Positions 44,645 to 52,432 of a stretch of 64,000 nt of DNA are shown here, piece after piece. The first letter of the stretch is position 1, and the number at the start of each line of letters is the position of its first letter. The stretch spans positions 5,101 through 69,100 of the forward strand of contig JACRQG010000030.1 in NCBI GenBank assembly GCA_016222805.1, read 5' to 3'. This DNA is from Verrucomicrobiota bacterium (lineage in GTDB: Bacteria > Verrucomicrobiota > Verrucomicrobiia > Opitutales > Opitutaceae). The position numbers were made by a program, and so were the translations under genes. A model generated the notes under the pieces. That model did not search any database and was not told the origin of the DNA. It saw nothing but the letters and a program-made list of their open reading frames with translations.

Positions 44645-45109
44645 ATGGATGCCGAATCCCGCCTGGTTGAACTTCGCCTCCAACTTCCGCCTGCGCCCAA
44701 GCCGGGCGGCGTTTACCAGCCGGTAGTCGTCGTCAACCAGATCGCGTATGTGTCGGGCCACGGTCCCCTGCGGCCGGACGGGACGCTGGTCTCCGGTCGT
44801 GTGGGGGCGGATCTCACTCTCGACGAGGGCCGGGCGGCGGCGCGGCAAACCGGCCTGGCGATTCTCGCCACGCTGCGCGCGCACCTCGGGAGCCTCAACC
44901 GCGTGAAGCGCCTGGTGAAGTCGCTCGGGATGGTGAACGCGACGCCGGAGTTCGCGCAGCATCCGCAGGTGATCAATGGCTACAGTGAGCTGATGGCGGA
45001 GGTCTTCGGTGCGGAAGCGGGAGTCGGCGCACGCAGCGCGGTCGGGATGGGATCGCTGCCGGGGAACATCGCGGTCGAGATTGAGGCAATCTTCGAGTTG
45101 CACGCGTGA
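44645..45109 (+). CDS. RidA-family protein
   Basis: This 154-residue protein belongs to the RidA/YjgF superfamily, which removes reactive enamine/imine intermediates made by PLP enzymes. Family segments are VVVVNQIAYVSGHGPLRPDG, DLTLDEGRAAARQTGLAILA, NRVKRLVKSLGMVNATPEF and ARSAVGMGSLPGNIAVEIEA. It is about 25 residues longer than E. coli RidA, like the other bacterial Rid subgroups, and the arginine of the RidA active site is not in its usual S-R-x-x-V context. Its stop overlaps the GTG start of the GntP gene (GTGA), so the two are co-translated. It likely protects amino-acid breakdown carried out by the following genes. Confidence 0.88.
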   Translation: MDAESRLVELRLQLPPAPKPGGVYQPVVVVNQIAYVSGHGPLRPDGTLVSGRVGADLTLDEGRAAARQTGLAILATLRAHLGSLNRVKRLVKSLGMVNATPEFAQHPQVINGYSELMAEVFGAEAGVGARSAVGMGSLPGNIAVEIEAIFELHA

Positions 45110-46473
45110 CGCCGGACGGCACGCGCCTGTGGATCGCGCTCGGCGGGGTGATCGTGTTGATCGTCCTCGTGGTGCGCGGACGCCTGCATGCGTTCCTGGC
45201 GTTGACGATGGTCTCGCTCGGAGTCGGGCCCGCCCTGGGGCTGGAGCCCGTGCAAACGGTGCGCGCGTTTGGCGAGGGGGTGGGAGGGGTGCTGCGCGGC
45301 ATCGCCGTGGTCGTCGGCCTGGGGTCGGTGCTCGGCAAGTTGCTCGCGGAGTCGGGGGGCGCCGAGGTGCTGGCCCATACCCTGATTCGGGCGATGGGGC
45401 GGCACCGGCTTCCGTGGGCGATGCTGGTAATCGGTTTCGTGGTCGGACTGCCGACGTGGTTCACCGTGGGCCTCGTGCTGCTGATGCCGGTGGTGCTCGC
45501 CGTGCGCGGGGCGGCAGGGGTGGCCCTGATGCCGCTGGGCCTGCCGATGCTGGCGGGCCTGGCCCTGGCGCATGGGCTGGTGCCGCCGCACCCCGGTCCG
45601 ATGGCGGCGATTGGCACCCTCGGAGCGTTGGCCGGCGGGACGGACGCCGGGCGGGTGATCCTGCTGGCCATCGTGGTGGCAGTGCCGGTGGGCCTGCTTG
45701 CGCTGGGCGTGGCGGGGCCGTTGGCGCGGCACATCCCGGAGACGCCGGTCCCTGCCCCGGCCAGTCCGACGAAGGAGTCGACCGGGCCGGAGCGACGGGT
45801 CCCGGGTTTCGGTCTCACGCTTGCCACGATCCTCCTGCCGCTGGGCCTGATGCTGCTGGCGACGGTCGCGGGGGTGGCGCTGCCGCCGGGGCAGGGACTG
45901 CGCGGGGTGCTGGAATTCGCCGGGGATCCGGTCGTGGCCATGGTGGTGGGAGTGCTGGTGGCGTGCTGGTCCATTGGCACGCGGTGCGGTTTTGACCGGG
46001 CCCGGCTGGCGGGATTCACGGAGGAGTGCCTGGGTCCGGTGGCCGCGGTGCTGCTCGTGGTCGGCGCCGGCGGAGGTTTCAGCAAGGTTCTCGCGGCCGC
46101 CGGAGTGGGCGATGCCGTGGCGGCGATGGCGCGCCATGGCGGAGTGTCCCCGCTGGTGCTGGGCTGGGGGCTGGCGGCGGCGGTCCGGGTGGCGACCGGA
46201 TCCTCAACGGTGGGCATCACCATGGCGGCCGGGATGGTCGCGCCGCTCGCGGCGGCCGCACCGGGCACCAGCCCGGAGTTGCTCGTCGTCGCCATGGGGG
46301 CCGGGTCGCTCTTCCTGTCCCACGTCAACGACGGCGGATTCTGGTTCGTGAAGGAGTACTTCCAGCTCAGCGTGGCGCAGACGTTGCGCACCTGGTCCGT
46401 GCTGGTCTCGGTCGTGGCGGTGGCGGCCCTGCCGGCGATCTTACTGCTCGATTGGCTGCGGGGACTGGTCTGA
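45106..46473 (+). CDS. GntP-family permease
   Basis: This 455-residue membrane protein has about 12-14 hydrophobic segments and matches the gluconate:H+ symporter (GntP) family. Visible family parts are LWIALGGVIVLIVLVVRGRL at the start, FGEGVGGVLRGIAVVVGLGS, LPTWFTVGLVLLMPVVLAVR, GLVPPHPGPMAAIGTLGALA, ATGSSTVGITMAAGMVAPLA and SHVNDGGFWFVKEYF. Members import gluconate, other sugar acids or D-serine. The start codon is GTG at 45106, overlapping the RidA stop. The operon context (RidA, dipeptidase) favours an amino-acid-like or hydroxy-acid substrate, but this is inference. Confidence 0.92.
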   Translation: MTPDGTRLWIALGGVIVLIVLVVRGRLHAFLALTMVSLGVGPALGLEPVQTVRAFGEGVGGVLRGIAVVVGLGSVLGKLLAESGGAEVLAHTLIRAMGRHRLPWAMLVIGFVVGLPTWFTVGLVLLMPVVLAVRGAAGVALMPLGLPMLAGLALAHGLVPPHPGPMAAIGTLGALAGGTDAGRVILLAIVVAVPVGLLALGVAGPLARHIPETPVPAPASPTKESTGPERRVPGFGLTLATILLPLGLMLLATVAGVALPPGQGLRGVLEFAGDPVVAMVVGVLVACWSIGTRCGFDRARLAGFTEECLGPVAAVLLVVGAGGGFSKVLAAAGVGDAVAAMARHGGVSPLVLGWGLAAAVRVATGSSTVGITMAAGMVAPLAAAAPGTSPELLVVAMGAGSLFLSHVNDGGFWFVKEYFQLSVAQTLRTWSVLVSVVAVAALPAILLLDWLRGLV

Positions 46474-46497
46474 GATTCCGGACTGCGCCCTTCGCCC

Positions 46498-47601
46498 ATG
46501 TTCATCCTCGACGCCCATCTCGACCTCAGCATGAACGCGCTCGAGTGGAACCGCGATCTCACGCGGCCACTCGAGGAAATCCGCGCCCGCGAAGCCGGCC
46601 AGCGCGACAAGCGGGATCGGGGCAACAACACCGTCTGCCTGCCGGAGTTGCGGCGCGGCGGCGTGGGCGTGGTGGTGGCGACGCAGATTGCGCGGTATGC
46701 CAAGCCGACTCACCCGCTCGGGGGCTGGCATTCGCCGGCGCAGGCTTGGGCGCAGACGCAGGGGCAGCTCGCCTGGTACCGCGCCATGGAGGAACAGGGG
46801 CAGATGGTGGCGATCCGCACCCGGGGCGAACTGGAACGGCATCTCGCGCGGTGGGGCCGGCGGGCGGACGGAAGCATCGTCGTCCCGGAAGATACGTCGC
46901 GCCTCCCGGTGGGGTACGTCCTCTCGCTCGAAGGGGCGGATTCGATGCTCACCCTCGGTCACGTGGAGCGGGCGCACGCGCAGGGCCTGCGGGCCATCGG
47001 ACCCGCCCACTACGGCCCCGGCACTTATGCGCAGGGGACGGACGCCACCGGCGGCATTGGCGCCCGCGGACGGGACTTGTTGCGGGAAATGGAGCGACTG
47101 GGCCTCATCCTCGATGCCACGCACCTGTGCGACGACAGTTTCCGGGAGGCGCTGGATCATTTCGGCGGGCGGGTTTGGGCGAGCCATTCCAACTGCCGGG
47201 CGCTGGTGCCGCACAACCGGCAGTTTGCCGACGATCAGATCCGGGAACTCATCGCGCGCGGCGCGGTGATCGGCGGCGCGCTCGACGCCTGGATGATGGT
47301 GCCGGGGTGGGTGAAATACACGACGCGGGCGGAGGACACCGGCGTGGGCTTGCGGCATCTCGTCGACCACATGGATCACATCTGCCAACTCGCCGGCAAC
47401 GCGCGGCACGTAGGGCTGGGAACGGATCTCGATGGGGGCTTCGGGCGTGAACAAAGCCCGCTCGACGTGGACTCGATCGCCGACCTGCAGAAACTGCCGG
47501 GGCTCTTCCGGGCCCGGGGGTATTCCGAGGCCGACATCGCCGGGATCCTGCATGGAAACTTCCTGCGCTTCCTGTCCGAGGCGCTGCCTCGGGGGGAGTA
47601 G
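46498..47601 (+). CDS. Membrane dipeptidase-family (peptidase M19) protein
   Basis: This 367-residue zinc dipeptidase has the M19 metal ligands: His7 and Asp9 in ILDAHLDLSMNALEW, the bridging Glu in VLSLEGADSM, and later histidines in ASHSNCRAL. The acidic substrate-site residue lies in GLGTDLDGGFG. There is no signal peptide, so it is cytoplasmic. Bacterial M19 enzymes often cut L,D-dipeptides with a C-terminal D-residue. That would suit a locus producing D-Glu-containing peptides. It starts 24 bases after the GntP gene. Confidence 0.92.
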   Translation: MFILDAHLDLSMNALEWNRDLTRPLEEIRAREAGQRDKRDRGNNTVCLPELRRGGVGVVVATQIARYAKPTHPLGGWHSPAQAWAQTQGQLAWYRAMEEQGQMVAIRTRGELERHLARWGRRADGSIVVPEDTSRLPVGYVLSLEGADSMLTLGHVERAHAQGLRAIGPAHYGPGTYAQGTDATGGIGARGRDLLREMERLGLILDATHLCDDSFREALDHFGGRVWASHSNCRALVPHNRQFADDQIRELIARGAVIGGALDAWMMVPGWVKYTTRAEDTGVGLRHLVDHMDHICQLAGNARHVGLGTDLDGGFGREQSPLDVDSIADLQKLPGLFRARGYSEADIAGILHGNFLRFLSEALPRGE

Positions 47602-47625
47602 GGTGGGGCGGACTACGACGGTCGT

Positions 47626-48807
47626 ATGAGACGATGCACAGCGCCGGAATTCGGTGTCGGCGGTGGGAGCGGCGCCCTCGCCGCGCGGGCGGGCCTGTCG
47701 CCGGTGGAAAATTGCGGGGCGGGGTCGCCCCGCCCACATCGTACCGCGTCAGGGTGGACGTTCTGGAGAAATCCGATCCCCCGGGGCCTTGGTTTCAGAC
47801 GGCAGGCGACCTGGCTGTTGGTGGCGGTCCTGGCCGGGGCCGGCCTGCTCCGCACCGGGCAGGCAGCGGAGGCGGGGCGCGAGGCGCTGCCGGCTTGGCT
47901 CGCGGGCAAGGAGGAGGTGACGGTGGCGGTAACCGATTCCGGACTCGGTGGGCTCGCAATCGCCGCCGACCTGGCGGCGCGGTTGGAGACCGCGCGGGTC
48001 GCGAAGCGTGTGCGGCTGGTCTTCTTCAACGCGCTCTTCGCGAATGACAGCGGCTACAACAGCCTGCCGAACCGCCCGGCCAAGCTGCGGGTCTTTGATC
48101 GGGCGCTCCGCGCGCTGGAGGAGAAGGTGCGGCCGGATCTGATCGTCATCGGGTGCAACACGCTGTCGGTGATTTATCCCGACACGGCGTTTGCCCGCCG
48201 CACCCGCGTGCCGGTCCAGGGAATCGTGGAGCCGGGAGTGACGCTGTTTCGCCGCGAGCTGGCCCGCCATCCGGGCGCGCGGTTGGTGCTGTTTGGCACG
48301 GAAACGACCATCGCGGAGGATTCCCATCGGGCGGCCCTCCTGGCGGCGGGCGTGCCCGCGAACCGGCTCGTGGCGAAGGCATGCCCCGAGCTGGCGTCCT
48401 ACATCGAAACCAACTGGCAGGGCGACGACACCGAGTTGATGATTGCGGCCATGGTGGGGGATGCACTGGGCGGCGGGCCGGAACCACGCGCGCCGGTGCT
48501 GGCGGGACTGGTGTGCTCGCATTACGGCTACGCGCGGGAGGCTTGGGTGCGGGCGATGGCGGAGAACCGCGTGCCCCTGGCTGGGGTGCTCGACCCCAAC
48601 CGCGAGCTCGCGGAGACGATTGTGCCGAGCGGCTGCCGCGGCGAGTTCGCGGCCACGACGGTCACGGCCGAGGTCTGGTCGATGGTGGAAGTTTCGCCGG
48701 CCAAGCGCCGCACCTTGGGAACCTGGCTGGCGCGGGTCTCGCCCGCGGTCGCCCGGGCGCTGGAGGATCACGCGGTCCGGCCCGGGCTCTTCGAATGGCG
48801 CGACTGA
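47626..48807 (+). CDS. Exported aspartate/glutamate racemase-like protein
   Basis: The C-terminal 300 residues form a complete MurI-like racemase: AVTDSGLGGLAIAADLA near the start, first catalytic cysteine in VIGCNTLSVIYP (about residue 177) and second in LVCSHYGYA (about 297). By family, it interconverts L- and D-glutamate (or aspartate). A hydrophobic stretch with basic residues before it (FRRQATWLLVAVLAGAGLL, about 57-75) is a signal peptide or anchor, so the enzyme is probably periplasmic, unlike normal MurI. The start is uncertain: ATG 47626 or GTG 47704 are the only usual starts that keep the basic region. Both place a REP-like hairpin (47714-47738) inside the translated leader. It comes 130 bases before pgsB. 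Confidence 0.82.
   Translation: MRRCTAPEFGVGGGSGALAARAGLSPVENCGAGSPRPHRTASGWTFWRNPIPRGLGFRRQATWLLVAVLAGAGLLRTGQAAEAGREALPAWLAGKEEVTVAVTDSGLGGLAIAADLAARLETARVAKRVRLVFFNALFANDSGYNSLPNRPAKLRVFDRALRALEEKVRPDLIVIGCNTLSVIYPDTAFARRTRVPVQGIVEPGVTLFRRELARHPGARLVLFGTETTIAEDSHRAALLAAGVPANRLVAKACPELASYIETNWQGDDTELMIAAMVGDALGGGPEPRAPVLAGLVCSHYGYAREAWVRAMAENRVPLAGVLDPNRELAETIVPSGCRGEFAATTVTAEVWSMVEVSPAKRRTLGTWLARVSPAVARALEDHAVRPGLFEWRD
47714..47738. repeat. REP-like palindromic repeat, copy 3
   Basis: GCGGGGCG-GGGT-CGCCCCGC (47714-47733) followed by CCACA is an 8-bp perfect hairpin nearly identical to copy 2. It lacks the second inverted arm. It lies in the leader part of the racemase-like gene. Confidence 0.7.
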
Positions 48808-48937
48808 ACGGCGCCGATCGGCTGCGGGTCCGCCAGGAGAATGGAGCGGCCTCGCTGCCGCCGGCCGGTCAGGTGCGAGACGGCGGCGGGCAAATGAGAT
48901 CGTTGCGTCGCGGACGGGCGCGCGGTTCTCTCGCGCC

Positions 48938-50074
48938 ATGCTGGCGTTGATCGGTGGCGCGACGGGCCTGGTGGCCCTTCACCTCGCGGTGGAGGCGGCC
49001 GGGCATGCCCGCCGGCTGCGTCGGATTCCGGTGCGGATCCACGTCAACGGGACGCGAGGCAAGACCTCGGTGACCCGACGGCTGGCCGCGGCTTTGCGGG
49101 CGGCCGGTGTGCGGACGATGGGGAAGATCACCGGCGATGAGCCGCGGATCATCCTTCCGGACGGCACCGAGGAGCCGATTGTGCGGCGGGGGCCGGCGCG
49201 GATTCAGGAACAGGTGCGGTTTGTGCGCCAGGCGGAGGCCCGCCAGGTGCAGGCGATCGTGGTCGAGTGCATGGCCCTGGCTCCCGAGCTGCAGCGCGTG
49301 GCGGAGGAGCGGATGATGCGGTCCACCCACGGCATCATCACCAACGTGCGTCCGGATCATTTCGAGGTGATGGGCGATTCCCTGGCGGAGGTGGCGGACG
49401 CGCTCGCAGCCACCATCCCGCACCGCGGGGTGCTGGTGACGGCTGAGCGCCGCTTCTTTTCGTCTCTGGCCGCACGCGCCGCGGAACGCGGCAGCCGCAT
49501 CGTGCCGGTGGCAGCGGGTGAAGGGGCTGGGGGGAGCGCCCCGGAAGCGGAGCACGCCGCCATCGTGGCGACGGTGCTGCGCGAAATGGGACTGTCGGTG
49601 CCCGGTGGCGAACCCGTCCCCGCGGAGCACCAACGGCTCTGGCGCTGGGGCCGCGCCGAGGGGCGGGCGTTGCTGCTGGACGCTTTCTCCGCCAACGACC
49701 CGGTGTCGACGCGGCTGCTCGTGCACGGGATCGAGTCGCACTTCGGGCTGCCCGGACCGCGGATTGCGCTCTTCAACCACCGGGCGGACCGACCCTGCCG
49801 GCTGCAGTCGTTCGCCGCGGATCTTCGGGCCGCGGGCGGTTTCGCGGCCGTGGCCCTGATCGGGGAACAGTCGTCCCTGGCCCGCCGGCAGTTCCGCGGG
49901 GTCGGCGGGGAGATTTGGGATGTCGCCAGGCTGGGAGCCACGGAGGCGGCATTGGGGGCAATCTCGACCCGGGTGGGCGGCGGTGATTTCACCCTGGTCG
50001 GGATGGGAAACGCCAAGGGTCCCGGGCTCCAATGGGCGCGGCTTTTCGCGGAGAAAGGGGAGCCATGCCGGTAG
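48938..50074 (+). CDS. pgsB: Poly-gamma-glutamate synthase PgsB/CapB
   Basis: This 378-residue Mur-ligase-like amide ligase adds glutamate through gamma-carboxyl linkage to build poly-gamma-glutamate. An N-terminal membrane helix (LALIGGATGLVALHLAVEAA) is followed by the ATP loop VNGTRGKTSVTRRLA (Gly38-Ser44). Other PgsB signatures are QAIVVECMALAPELQRVAEE, STHGIITNVRPDHFEVMG and LLDAFSANDPVST. The length is close to the roughly 393 residues of Bacillus PgsB/CapB. Its last 10 bases overlap the start of pgsC. The enzyme works at the inner membrane with PgsC. Confidence 0.93.
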   Translation: MLALIGGATGLVALHLAVEAAGHARRLRRIPVRIHVNGTRGKTSVTRRLAAALRAAGVRTMGKITGDEPRIILPDGTEEPIVRRGPARIQEQVRFVRQAEARQVQAIVVECMALAPELQRVAEERMMRSTHGIITNVRPDHFEVMGDSLAEVADALAATIPHRGVLVTAERRFFSSLAARAAERGSRIVPVAAGEGAGGSAPEAEHAAIVATVLREMGLSVPGGEPVPAEHQRLWRWGRAEGRALLLDAFSANDPVSTRLLVHGIESHFGLPGPRIALFNHRADRPCRLQSFAADLRAAGGFAAVALIGEQSSLARRQFRGVGGEIWDVARLGATEAALGAISTRVGGGDFTLVGMGNAKGPGLQWARLFAEKGEPCR

Positions 50075-50511
50075 TCGAGGCGATTGCGATCGGGCTGGTC
50101 GCGGGTTTTTTCCTGTACGAGTGGTTCGGGCTTTCGCCGGGGGGCTTCGTCGTGCCCGGGTATGTGGCCCTCTACCTGGACCGGCCCGGGGTGCTCGTGG
50201 CCACGGCCGGGGCCAGCGTCCTCGCCTGGGGCGCCGTGCGTCTGGCGTCGCGTTGGTTGATTCTCTACGGGCGCCGGCGGTTCGCCCTGATGGTGCTGGT
50301 GGGGTTCGGGGCCCAGTGGCTGGTGGAAACGGTTGCCGCCCACCACCGCGGCGCGCTCCCGCCTGGCGAGGTGATCGGGTACATCATTCCCGGCCTGATC
50401 GCAAATGAGGCGGAGCGGCAGGGCGTGCTGCCTACCGTATCGGCGTTGGCGGTACTTTCGGTGGGCGTGCGCCTCGTCCTCGTGGCCGCGGGCTGGCTGG
50501 AGGTGTGGTGA
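50065..50511 (+). CDS. pgsC: Poly-gamma-glutamate biosynthesis protein PgsC/CapC
   Basis: This 148-residue membrane protein has four to five helices and the length of Bacillus PgsC (about 149). The start MPVVEAIAIGLVAGFFLYEW and LSPGGFVVPGYVALYLDRP are conserved family features, as is GEVIGYIIPGLIANEAERQG. It forms the membrane part of the ligase complex with PgsB. It overlaps pgsB by 10 bases, with GGAGAAAGGGGAG upstream as a good ribosome-binding site. The stop TGA is directly followed by the ATG of the next gene. Confidence 0.93.
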   Translation: MPVVEAIAIGLVAGFFLYEWFGLSPGGFVVPGYVALYLDRPGVLVATAGASVLAWGAVRLASRWLILYGRRRFALMVLVGFGAQWLVETVAAHHRGALPPGEVIGYIIPGLIANEAERQGVLPTVSALAVLSVGVRLVLVAAGWLEVW

Positions 50512-51624
50512 ATGGCACGCCAGCTCGAGTCGCGCGGCTGGTGGGTGCTCGCCCTGGGGGCGGTGGGCATCTGGATTGCGGTGGACCGTGCGCGCTGGCT
50601 CGGCGACGATCCGGCGCAGGCTGTCCGGGTGGAGGCGGCCCGCACGATGGCGCGCGGGATCGAGGTGTTGCGGGAGGAGCGGATCCGGCGCGCCGGGCCG
50701 ATTGACGCCCGAAACGATCCCAATCGCACCGCACTCATCGGGAAGGCGTACACCGATCTGACCACGACACTGGGGGATCTGGAGGCGAAACGAACCTCCA
50801 CGAATCCCAACCTCGCGGGGCTCGTGGCCGAACTGCTGCAACAAGCCGGGGCGCGGCCGGGCGACCCGGTGGCGGTCGCCTGCTCGGGGTCGTTTCCGGC
50901 ACTGAACCTGGCGGTGTTCGCGGCGGTGCAGGCGCTCGAGTTGCAGCCGACCATCATCAGTTCGGTGGGCGCCTCGAGTTTCGGCGCCAACGAGCCGGGC
51001 TGGACCTGGCTTGATCTCGAGCAGGTTCTCGCGGAGCGCGGTGTGCTGCGGCATCGCTCCGACTGGGTGGCGCTGGGCGGGATTGTCGATGAGGGAGGGG
51101 GGCTCGATGGGACGGGGCTCCTTGAGGGGGCGGCCGCAATCCGGCGCAGCGGGCGGCCGGTGCTCGAGGAGGGCGGCCGGAAGTCCCTCGTCGCCGATGT
51201 GCGACGGCGCCTGGAACTGCTGGGCGCGGGCGAGCGGCGACCGCGCGTCTTTGTCAATGTGGGCGGCGGTCTCACCTCGCTCGGAGGCGTAAGCGAAGGC
51301 GCGATGTTTCCTCCCGGCCTGATCCGGCGCGCGCTTGCACCGCCTGATCCGCGCGATGGCGTGATCGCCCGCATGCTGGAGGCGGGGATTCCGGTGGTGC
51401 ACCTGCTGGACCTGCGGCGGCTGGCGCGGGCCCACGGCCTGCCCTGGGATCCCATGCCCTTGCCCGCGGTGCCATCCGGGACCGTCATGCGCCCGCGCGG
51501 CCTCGGCCGATGGGCGGCCGGGGTCGGCTTGGTCGCGTTAGGAGCCCTGCTACTGATGGCTAGTCGGTGCTGGCAAAAACGGCCGCGGCCGGAGGAAATC
51601 GCCTCGATCCGAATTCATGGGTGA
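50512..51624 (+). CDS. Poly-gamma-glutamate system protein (PgsW-like)
   Basis: This 370-residue protein belongs to the family that accompanies PgsB and PgsC in non-Bacillus systems. There is an N-terminal helix (WWVLALGAVGIWIAVDRARW) and a C-terminal one (GVGLVALGALLLMASRCW). Between them a soluble region contains DPVAVACSGSFPALNLAVFA, TIISSVGASSFGANEPGWTW and VFVNVGGGLTSLGGVSEGA. That G-G-G-L-T-S-L-G loop is suggestive of nucleotide or phosphate binding. The role is unknown; it may help export or length control. It starts right after the pgsC stop. Confidence 0.85.
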   Translation: MARQLESRGWWVLALGAVGIWIAVDRARWLGDDPAQAVRVEAARTMARGIEVLREERIRRAGPIDARNDPNRTALIGKAYTDLTTTLGDLEAKRTSTNPNLAGLVAELLQQAGARPGDPVAVACSGSFPALNLAVFAAVQALELQPTIISSVGASSFGANEPGWTWLDLEQVLAERGVLRHRSDWVALGGIVDEGGGLDGTGLLEGAAAIRRSGRPVLEEGGRKSLVADVRRRLELLGAGERRPRVFVNVGGGLTSLGGVSEGAMFPPGLIRRALAPPDPRDGVIARMLEAGIPVVHLLDLRRLARAHGLPWDPMPLPAVPSGTVMRPRGLGRWAAGVGLVALGALLLMASRCWQKRPRPEEIASIRIHG

Positions 51625-51661
51625 GCTTCGCTCGCGCCCGACCCCTCAAGATCCTTTGTCC

Positions 51662-52213
51662 ATGAGTCCTCGCCTTCTCTTCCTCCTGGGTGCCTCGCTG
51701 GCCTCCATTTCCGTCCTGCGGTCCGAAATCAAGCTGACGGCTCCGGAACCTGTGCTGCTGACTTCGGCCGGTCAGAGCGCCGACGTGCAGATCCTGAAGA
51801 CACTGTTCGACCGCAGCAAGGTGTCGGCCCGCACTCTGCCGCTGGCCAAACCCGAGGATCTGGCGGGGGCGAAGACCCTCGTGGTGGCGGTCGGTGGCAG
51901 TGCCAAGGGCCTCGGGGCGGCGGGCATCGATGCCGACAAGGAGACGGCGCGCCTGAAGGCGGTGCTGGCGAAAGCCAAGGAGATGAAGCTGCCGGTGGTG
52001 GCGATGCACGTCGGCGGGGAGTCCAAGCGGGGCGACCTCTCGGACGGTCTCTACAAGCTGGTCGTGGGCGCCGCGGCCCAGGTGGTCGTGGTGAAGGACG
52101 GCGACAAGGATGGTTTCCTCACCAAGGCGGCAGAGGCGGCCGGAGTGCCAGTGGAAAAGGTGGAGAAACTTGTCGGGGTCATCGATCCGATCAAAAAGAT
52201 CTTTGGCAAATGA
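51662..52213 (+). CDS. Exported small protein, DUF6305-like
   Basis: This 183-residue protein has a signal peptide (MSPRLLFLLGASLASISVLR, cleavage near residue 21) and a single alpha/beta domain. Its parts are LTAPEPVLLTSAGQSADVQI, GAKTLVVAVGGSAKGLGAAG, MKLPVVAMHVGGESKRGDLS and AAQVVVVKDGDKDGF. It resembles the DUF6305 family, from memory of its opening motif; function is unknown. It may bind a substrate for the nearby DctM-like permease or assist PGA export. ATG 51662 is chosen because it opens the signal peptide; an in-frame ATG at 51617 would overlap the previous gene. A long stem-loop starts 9 bases after the stop. Confidence 0.75.
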   Translation: MSPRLLFLLGASLASISVLRSEIKLTAPEPVLLTSAGQSADVQILKTLFDRSKVSARTLPLAKPEDLAGAKTLVVAVGGSAKGLGAAGIDADKETARLKAVLAKAKEMKLPVVAMHVGGESKRGDLSDGLYKLVVGAAAQVVVVKDGDKDGFLTKAAEAAGVPVEKVEKLVGVIDPIKKIFGK

Positions 52214-52221
52214 CCCACGGA

Positions 52222-52274
52222 GGCGGCCGTCCGGGAATGAGACCGGGCGGTTTCCACCCGGAGGTTCGGCCGCC
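52222..52274 (+). other. Extended 20-bp stem-loop between pgs genes and ggt
   Basis: Three stacked stems fold together: GGCGGCCG/CGGCCGCC (52222-52229, 52267-52274), TCCGGG/CCCGGA (52230-52235, 52257-52262) and GAGACC/GGTTTC (52239-52244, 52249-52254), closed by GGGC. There is no T tract. It may protect or process the upstream pgs mRNA, or end it with Rho. Confidence 0.6.
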
Positions 52275-52432
52275 GGCAGTCGATCCGCGAATTCGCCGTT
52301 GAAACCACCGAGGAGACGAATGGCCAAGCCAGCGAGTATGCCGGGGTGTCCAGCAGGGAGGGAAGATCCGGAGGGACAGACGGGATGGCCGATCCCCGCG
52401 TGGGGAAGGTCGGCGGAGACGCACTTGGAACC

